The notes under the pieces are model-generated. The model searched no databases and was not told the origin of the DNA. It saw only the letters and a list, made by a program, of their open reading frames with translations. Positions 39,944-44,340 of a DNA stretch of 44,340 nucleotides are shown here, piece after piece. Numbering within the stretch: the first letter of the stretch is position 1; each line of letters opens with the position of its first letter. The DNA comes from a virus: the IMG/VR virus record IMGVR_UViG_3300021170_000034, positions 1-44,340 of that record; one strand, written 5' to 3'. The translations under genes were made by a program, and so were the position numbers.

Positions 39944-40291
39944 TCAGCTCGCCCCGCCGACGCCCGGCGTGAAATAGACATCGCATGATGTCGTGGTCGA
40001 GGAGAGCACCGCAACGCCGGTCTTGCCCGCAGGCTGGGGATTCTGAATCAGGATCGAGGCGCCCGCTGCAAGCGGGATATCGGCGGCGGTCGCCGCGATT
40101 GACGCCTGCGCTTCCGATGATGAGCGCACGAAGACGAGCACGGTGCCGGCGTTATAGATGCGTAGCACCGCCCCTTCGAGGCCCGTGGAATCGACCGTGC
40201 CGGCGACGCTCGTCGGCGTGTTGTTCGCCGTTACCTTGACGGTCTTGCCGGCGGTCGCACCGGTCTGCGGCGAGAATGCGTTGGTCGTCAT
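39944..40291 (-). CDS. Beta-rich structural (decoration-like) protein
   Basis: A 115-residue protein from MTTNAFSPQTGATAGKTVKV. The chain alternates short strands (AVLRIYNAGTVLVFVRSSSE; GASILIQNPQPAGKTGVAVL), an Ig-like or beta-sandwich pattern with S/T/G-rich loops. It lies directly before the fibre gene. Similar strand order occurs in the protein at 25400-25762. Confidence 0.6.
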   Translation of the reverse strand: MTTNAFSPQTGATAGKTVKVTANNTPTSVAGTVDSTGLEGAVLRIYNAGTVLVFVRSSSEAQASIAATAADIPLAAGASILIQNPQPAGKTGVAVLSSTTTSCDVYFTPGVGGAS

Positions 40292-40494
40292 CGGCTCGCC
40301 CTCTTGTCGAACTTGCGGCACCACATGGCCGGAAAGATACGGCCCTCGACGAGCTCACAGCCGTGCGCGGCGTAGTGGGTGCAGATGCCGCAGTGCTCGG
40401 CCTTGGTGCCGTGCGCGTAGCCGACCTCGGCCTTGGTGAATTTCTCGCCGGTGTGGTTGACGAGCGCGGCCGAGATGTCGGAGGCGCGGGACAT
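40288..40494 (-). CDS. Small Cys4 protein between terL and structural genes
   Basis: A 68-residue protein with C35-x-x-C38, C46 and C59 (AEHCGICTHYAAHGCELVEG, then FPAMWCRKF). The spacing suggests a metal site (zinc or possibly iron-sulfur). It overlaps the next gene by ATGA and ends the packaging gene pair. Such small Cys4 proteins recur in phage head regions, but the role is unknown. Confidence 0.65.
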   Translation of the reverse strand: MSRASDISAALVNHTGEKFTKAEVGYAHGTKAEHCGICTHYAAHGCELVEGRIFPAMWCRKFDKRASR

Positions 40495-40497
40495 GGG

Positions 40498-41901
40498 TCA
40501 AATCCTCGCGTCTTGCCGGCGCGCCTGTGCGGCCTTCCACACTTCGTCGATCGTCATTTCGGTCGCGCCGCGGATGGGCTCGTCGGCCGCGATCGGCGGC
40601 GGCAGCTTCCAGCAGAGCGAGAGATAGCGCCACGCATCGGCGCTGTGGCTTGCCCAGTTGTGCGCCGGCGTCTTCTTGAAGACGCGCGCCTCGCGATCCC
40701 ATTCGGCCTTGTAGTCGCGCAGCGCGTCGAGGCCCTTGGCGCAGCGCTCGGTGTCGAACCGCGCGAACGGGATGGTTCGCCGCGCCGCGTTGATTCCGTC
40801 CATCAGCTTCTGATCGGGCGCGAGCGCGGGCTTGCGGCCGATCTTCTTGCCTAGCTCCTGCAGCGTCTCGATGCGGGTGCGCGCGCCTGGCGCGCCGGGC
40901 TCGCGGACCTTGGCGTCGTGCGGCACCCAATCGACGCCGCGATAGTCGCGATCCTTGAACCAATCGCAGAAGTGATCGAAGCCGACGCCATTCTGCTCGT
41001 AGTGGTCGACCACGTTGATGATCGCGCGGCCGTTCGCGTCGGCGCCGAGCTGGAAGCACCACACCGCCATCGCGTCGTCCACGCCGATGTCCCAGGCGGC
41101 ATGCACCGGGAAGCGCTTATCAACATCGATCTTGCGGATGCGCCCTTCGCGCTCGGCGGCGGCGAGTTGCTTGCCCCAATAGGCGCCGAGCACGGCCGCC
41201 TCGAACGAGCAGTAGTATTCCTGCTCGATCAGCGCATCGCCGGCATCATCGCCGAAGATCGCGTGATATTCCTGCCGCTGCGCCTCGACGAGATGCTTGG
41301 GGAATCCGGTGTCATCGACCGTGAGCGTCTGCGCGTGCCAAGTCTTGTTGGCGAGCGCCATCTTGTGGGTCGTGTAGGCGTGGTTGCGCCCACGGCTCGT
41401 GGTGATGAACACCGCCCAGCCGCCGTTCTCGGCGAGGATCGGCGCGAGGTAGGCCCAGGCGGTAGGGTCGGACAGCGCCCATTCGGAGAGCACGATGCCA
41501 GCGGGCGGCGCGCCGACGGCGGCGTTGTAGCGATCGGAGCCGACTACCTGCCAGGTCGAGCCGCACTTGAAGCGGATGAACATCTCGTCATCGACGGTGT
41601 TCGCCCGCAGCTCTTGCGGGAACGCCTCGTCGATACGGCGCACGCCCGTGGTCGGATTGACGGCGCTCCAGATTGCCTTACGGCCTTGGGCAAACTCGGG
41701 GAGCATATGCCAGTAGGTCGCGACCCGCTTGTGCGCGGCGACGGCCGCCCAGTGCAGGCAGACATCGTCCTTGCCGGAGCGCCGATGCCAGACTTCGCTT
41801 GCCCGCGTGCCGCCGCCCTCGAGATAGCACCACAGCGGCATCTGGTGCGGCCGCGGCCGCCAGCCGCTATGCGGGAGCGTTACCTCGAGGGGGCTGGACA
41901 T
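40498..41901 (-). CDS. terL: Terminase large subunit
   Basis: A 467-residue packaging motor from MSSPLEVTLP (41901); the longer frame lies inside terS. The ATPase has a Walker A-like WHRRSGKDD (about 38-46), Walker B with catalytic Glu in AGIVLSEWAL (E140), and a coupling TTSRGRNHAYTTH motif. The nuclease domain carries AWDIGVDDAMAVW (first Asp about 270), a DAKVREPG segment and a final HSADAWRYL motif with an acidic residue. It translocates and cuts DNA at the portal. It starts 35 bases inside terS. The length is normal for headful-type TerL proteins. Confidence 0.95.
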   Translation of the reverse strand: MSSPLEVTLPHSGWRPRPHQMPLWCYLEGGGTRASEVWHRRSGKDDVCLHWAAVAAHKRVATYWHMLPEFAQGRKAIWSAVNPTTGVRRIDEAFPQELRANTVDDEMFIRFKCGSTWQVVGSDRYNAAVGAPPAGIVLSEWALSDPTAWAYLAPILAENGGWAVFITTSRGRNHAYTTHKMALANKTWHAQTLTVDDTGFPKHLVEAQRQEYHAIFGDDAGDALIEQEYYCSFEAAVLGAYWGKQLAAAEREGRIRKIDVDKRFPVHAAWDIGVDDAMAVWCFQLGADANGRAIINVVDHYEQNGVGFDHFCDWFKDRDYRGVDWVPHDAKVREPGAPGARTRIETLQELGKKIGRKPALAPDQKLMDGINAARRTIPFARFDTERCAKGLDALRDYKAEWDREARVFKKTPAHNWASHSADAWRYLSLCWKLPPPIAADEPIRGATEMTIDEVWKAAQARRQDARI

Positions 41902-42436
41902 CGGAGAATTGCACGATTTTGACGACGAACGGCTGCGCGGCCTGCTGCCCGGTTGGGTCGGTGAGCGCCGTTTTGTTGACCGATTTGAAGCCGTGCATGT
42001 CGCGGAGCTGAGCGAGCGCTTGCAGGGCATTGTCGCGGTCGAAATCGGTGAGCAGTCCGGTCTCGCGATCGAACTTGAAGCCGGCGACGATCACGCCGTA
42101 AGGCGAGGACTTGACCTTGCTCCAGTCGATTTCGGGCTGCTTGGCCGCGATCGTGCAAAAGTCAAAGATGTTGCCGAAGGCGGCGAGCTCGAGCCGCTCC
42201 GCGATGCGCTCGCGCTTCGCCGCCAGCATCTCGTCGGTCTGACCGAGCGTGCGCAGGTAGCGGATGCGCGCCTGCACCCGCGGTGAGCGCTCCCACTTGG
42301 TGGGCGCGCCGTTATTGACCGCCTTCTCGCCCGCGGCGCGCCGGCATGCCTCGGTCGGCGTCAGGCCGCATGAGCGCTCGAACGCGTAGGTTTCGCGCGG
42401 CTCCGGCAGCGCCAGACTGGGATCACGCTTCGCCAT
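41867..42436 (-). CDS. terS: Terminase small subunit
   Basis: A 189-residue protein directly upstream of and overlapping terL. The N-terminal helices (LPEPRETYAFERSCGLTPTE; ACRRAAGEKAVNNGAPTKWE; PRVQARIRYLRTLGQ) fit the HTH DNA-binding domain of TerS proteins. The central helix (MLAAKRERIAERLELAAFGN) would oligomerise, and the C-terminal beta segment (QPFVVKIVQFSD) is typical for TerL contact. It recognises the packaging initiation site. Upstream lie a promoter and hairpin element, so terS heads the late transcript. Confidence 0.88.
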   Translation of the reverse strand: MAKRDPSLALPEPRETYAFERSCGLTPTEACRRAAGEKAVNNGAPTKWERSPRVQARIRYLRTLGQTDEMLAAKRERIAERLELAAFGNIFDFCTIAAKQPEIDWSKVKSSPYGVIVAGFKFDRETGLLTDFDRDNALQALAQLRDMHGFKSVNKTALTDPTGQQAAQPFVVKIVQFSDVQPPRGNAPA

Positions 42437-42484
42437 GGGATTCCGAAAGATTCCGCCTCGTCAAGATTGTGCCGCAGTTTGCGA

Positions 42485-42542
42485 AACGCTGCGCGGCGGG
42501 GGACGACGGGGGAGGGGGTGGATGGGACCGCCGCGCAGCGTT
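42485..42542. repeat. 15-bp inverted repeat with a G-rich (potential quadruplex) loop upstream of terS
   Basis: Perfect arms AACGCTGCGCGGCGG (42485-42499) and CCGCCGCGCAGCGTT (42528-42542) enclose a loop with four G runs on the plus strand (5, 5, 5 and 3 G between 42498 and 42526, separated by 5, 1 and 5 bases). This satisfies the usual G-quadruplex pattern. The predicted minus-strand transcription start falls on the right arm, so terS mRNA would begin with this hairpin. It may be a leader regulator, terminator or packaging site. Confidence 0.75.
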
Positions 42543-42546
42543 CCTA

Positions 42547-42575
42547 TAAATAGCGAAGCCCCGCAGCGCATTCAA
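42547..42575 (-). promoter_or_regulatory. Sigma70-type late promoter ahead of terS
   Basis: On the minus strand TTGAAT (42575-42570) and TATTTA (42552-42547) are separated by exactly 17 bases. The start would be near 42540, about 105 bases before the terS ATG. No other good promoter was seen for the whole late region. Confidence 0.6.
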
Positions 42576-42679
42576 GCGCGGCGAGGCCGATTTGGGGTGC
42601 CGGTAACCCGGAAGGAAGAAAGCATGCGCGGCCATCGGCGTGACGTTGCCGTGACGGATGCGTGACGCGGACGTGACGA

Positions 42680-43351
42680 TTACGGGAGCTTGGCGACCTG
42701 ACGCACTTCCAACTCGACCGGGGTTGGCCGTCCGAAGATGTCAACAGCAACCTTGATTCGGGTGTCCGGGTCAATGGCCTCGATGGGCACGTCGGCGAGC
42801 TTTTCCACCGTGCCGTAGAACGACGCGAACGGGCCGTCTTCGACGCGCACGCGCTCGCCGAGCTTGAAGATGTGCTTGGATTTTGTCTTGCCCGGGATTG
42901 CGCCGTCGATCTCGTTGGCCTTCAATTCGTCGATCAGGCCGTCCGCGATCGGCGCCGGCAGATCGCCGTTGCAGTGCAACCCGATGATCCCGACGAAGCC
43001 GAAGATGTCGCGCCACAGGCCGCCTTCGATATCGAAGCGCACGAACATATAGCGCGGAAAGAACGGCACCGTCTGCGGGCGCATGATGGTCATGTCGGCG
43101 CGGCGCTGGCTTGCGGTGAGCTTGCGCTTGGGAACCGCGCGCATCTCGCGGACCTGCGGGTAGTAGGCTTCGAATCCGCGATCCTTGAGCCAATCCTGCA
43201 CGCGCTTGTCCGATTTGGCGGCGCATTGGAGCAGATACCAGCGCATGTCGTGCGTCCTGTGAACTCGTCTCCGCTCGCGCTCGCGCTCGGTTGCCTGCTG
43301 CGCCGCCAGATTTGCCAAGGCCATCGCCGCGCTCGGAATTGCCATGCCCAT
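42680..43351 (-). CDS. Phage NusG-family transcription antitermination protein
   Basis: A 223-residue frame. From residue 36 (MRWYLLQCAAKSDKRVQDWL) it matches the NGN domain of NusG proteins, including FFPRYMFVRFD and GLHCNG (compare PxxFPGYxxV and VxxFxG). The C-terminal KOW motif reads FKLGERVRVEDGPFASFYGT, which normally contacts NusE (S10) or Rho. Residues 1-35 are an Ala-rich, basic extension; an internal ATG at 43246 could be the true start. NusG paralogues such as RfaH promote readthrough of long operons, so this one likely helps late transcription through the 29-kb structural region. It lies just upstream of the late promoter. Confidence 0.88.
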   Translation of the reverse strand: MGMAIPSAAMALANLAAQQATERERERRRVHRTHDMRWYLLQCAAKSDKRVQDWLKDRGFEAYYPQVREMRAVPKRKLTASQRRADMTIMRPQTVPFFPRYMFVRFDIEGGLWRDIFGFVGIIGLHCNGDLPAPIADGLIDELKANEIDGAIPGKTKSKHIFKLGERVRVEDGPFASFYGTVEKLADVPIEAIDPDTRIKVAVDIFGRPTPVELEVRQVAKLP

Positions 43352-43365
43352 GCGTCCACCCTGTT

Positions 43366-44196
43366 TTAGAAATTGCTGACCTCGCGGGATTCTTCGGGGG
43401 TGAGGGCGGCGGGGGGATCGGGGCCGGAAGGCGGAAAGAGGGTCGGAAAATACCAGCCGACGCGGAGTTTACCGTCGATGACGTAGCGCGAAAAAAGCCT
43501 TGGGTTATGCGGCTTGAAGCCCCATCGCGGCGTCGTCCAGGCGTCCCATGCTCGCGTACCGACGAATACGCAAACCGGAGCGCTCTTGCGTCGTGCGTCC
43601 TCTGCCGCTCGATTTTGTTCCTCTTCCTCGAATGCCTCTTTGCGCCACCCCGCGGGGGGCGCCGCGCGCGCTCTTGGTTCTACTCCTGACGGTTCAAGGG
43701 AGTCTTGCCGTGTGCCACCATTGGCAGTCGGTCCGTGTGCCACGGTGGCAGTCGGCGGCGACTTATCCACAGGCTCGCCGGTAAATTCACCGTATGCCAA
43801 ATTGGCAGTCGGTTCATCTACATGAACGCTAGATGATGGGTCGGTCTCGGCCTCGGTCGCTTGATCTTGCGGCTCGTCATCGGAACCTTCGGATTCAGCC
43901 TCGGCCCAGTTCCACGCCGCGGAGGCGCGATCGAACAGGAGCCAATAATCGTTGGCGCGCTGCTTGCCGTCGTTGCCGCGACGGTTGAGCGCGCGGACGT
44001 AGCCGTTGCGGCGCAGCGCCCCAACGTAGCGGTAGACCGAGCGCAACGAGGTCGACGCCTCGCGCGCGATCGTCTCGGCCGCCGGCCAGCAGTGCCCGTT
44101 GGTGTGGTCGGCATGGTTCGCGAGCGACACCAGGACGAGCTTTGCGGTCCCGGGGATGTCCTGCTCAAGCGCCCATGCGACGGCTTGGATGCTCAT
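43366..44196 (-). CDS. Helix-turn-helix replication initiator-type protein
   Basis: A 276-residue protein. The N-terminal 75 residues form an HTH_36-like winged helix (GTAKLVLVSLANHADHTNGH, then CWPAAETIAREASTSLRSVY and RYVGALRRNGYVRAL), common in phage replication initiators. A long disordered acidic/proline-rich linker (about 95-200) holds the origin repeats described separately. The C-terminus (FVGTRAWDAWTTPRWGFKPH onward) is a second folded part. Lambda O and similar initiators also carry the origin inside their own gene. The start overlaps the end of the methyltransferase gene (ATGA). Confidence 0.78.
   Translation of the reverse strand: MSIQAVAWALEQDIPGTAKLVLVSLANHADHTNGHCWPAAETIAREASTSLRSVYRYVGALRRNGYVRALNRRGNDGKQRANDYWLLFDRASAAWNWAEAESEGSDDEPQDQATEAETDPSSSVHVDEPTANLAYGEFTGEPVDKSPPTATVAHGPTANGGTRQDSLEPSGVEPRARAAPPAGWRKEAFEEEEQNRAAEDARRKSAPVCVFVGTRAWDAWTTPRWGFKPHNPRLFSRYVIDGKLRVGWYFPTLFPPSGPDPPAALTPEESREVSNF
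43710..43813. repeat. Iteron array with DnaA box, putative replication origin
   Basis: Three copies of a 21-22-base element ending TTGGCAGTCGG or GTGGCAGTCGG lie at 43710-43731, 43735-43755 and 43792-43813. Each holds a short palindrome TGCCA-N3/4-TGGCA. Between copies 2 and 3 is TTATCCACA (43763-43771), a perfect DnaA box. The array lies inside the disordered linker of the HTH gene. Confidence 0.75.
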
Positions 44197-44340
44197 AGCT
44201 CAAGCGCCCCCTGCTTGAGCGGAGGCGGCTTTTCGATAAACATGTCGGTCTGACGCGTGGCTTCCTCGATGCGGCGACATGCGATGTCGAAGTATTTTTC
44301 TACCCTTTCGATACCGATGAATCTCTTTCCCCGCGCCGCC
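44193..44340 (-). CDS. DNA methyltransferase, C-terminal end only
   Basis: The open frame runs in from the right edge and ends at the TGA at 44193-44195 (overlapping the next ATG). The 48 visible residues read AARGKRFIGIERVEKYFDIA, then CRRIEEATRQTDMF. The pattern RxFIGIExxxxYFDIACRRI is the hallmark end of the N6-adenine/N4-cytosine methyltransferase (N6_N4_Mtase) fold, where the SAM-binding helix follows the GIE strand. The catalytic DPPY-type motif and the rest lie outside the window. In phages such enzymes protect DNA against host restriction. Confidence 0.85.
   Translation of the reverse strand, partial: AARGKRFIGIERVEKYFDIACRRIEEATRQTDMFIEKPPPLKQGALEL

Noticed and set aside
42423-42635. 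70-residue minus-strand frame ending inside terS
   Set aside because: Its proline run comes from the G-rich loop of the hairpin and it covers the promoter; no sensible protein pattern.
1-44340. tRNA genes, CRISPR arrays, insertion sequences, integrase
   Set aside because: I looked for cloverleaf-type patterns, regularly spaced repeats, transposase motifs and tyrosine/serine recombinase motifs and saw none.

Overview
The window reads as most of the genome of a tailed, most likely short-tailed (podovirus-type), bacteriophage of an alphaproteobacterium. It is GC-rich and tightly packed, with many ATGA/GTGA stop-start overlaps. It has a full head-and-packaging set (terS, terL, portal, scaffold, major capsid protein, head-tail connector) and several large glycine/alanine-rich virion proteins of the DNA-ejection kind. 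No tape measure, sheath or long-tail genes were seen. A secreted M15-type peptidase resembles proteins I associate with Bradyrhizobium and relatives, so a Rhizobiales host is my inference. Both edges cut through genes, so the genome is not complete here.

Layout. (1) 1-6803, plus strand: about twenty small early genes, mostly of unknown function, including a small HTH protein, a dCMP deaminase and a free-standing HNH endonuclease. (2) 6851-11337, minus strand: a lysis/envelope block with an M15-type peptidase, a glycoside-hydrolase-like endolysin candidate, a lipoprotein and many tiny membrane proteins. (3) 11338-13591: a regulatory hinge with a ribbon-helix-helix repressor on minus, diverging from a plus-strand pair with a P-loop ATPase that ends at a strong hairpin. 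(4) 13652-42436, minus strand: one long late region. In transcription order (right to left) it runs terS, terL, a Cys4 protein, a surface protein, tail fibre, small head genes, portal, a zincin, scaffold, major capsid, two paralogous decoration-type proteins flanking a glycosylation cassette, connector, tail/stabilisation protein, GNAT enzyme, four ejection-type proteins and a second tail fibre. (5) 42437-44340, minus strand: a promoter with a hairpin leader, a NusG-family antiterminator, a helix-turn-helix replication-type gene carrying iterons and a DnaA box, and the end of a DNA methyltransferase.

The main discovery is that the major capsid gene (28850-30558) is split by two group I introns, at 30040-30386 and 29468-29797. 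Three ORFs that look like unrelated hypothetical genes are its exons. Splicing at the positions given restores one 343-residue capsid protein. The introns share core blocks of 29, 25, 27 and 18 identical bases, and their 3' hairpins show compensatory changes around conserved loops. Neither contains an endonuclease ORF. Other points of interest are a probable replication origin inside the HTH gene, a glycosyltransferase-DUF115 fusion beside an acyltransferase between duplicated decoration genes, and a promoter/hairpin/G-rich element ahead of terS close to the phage NusG gene.
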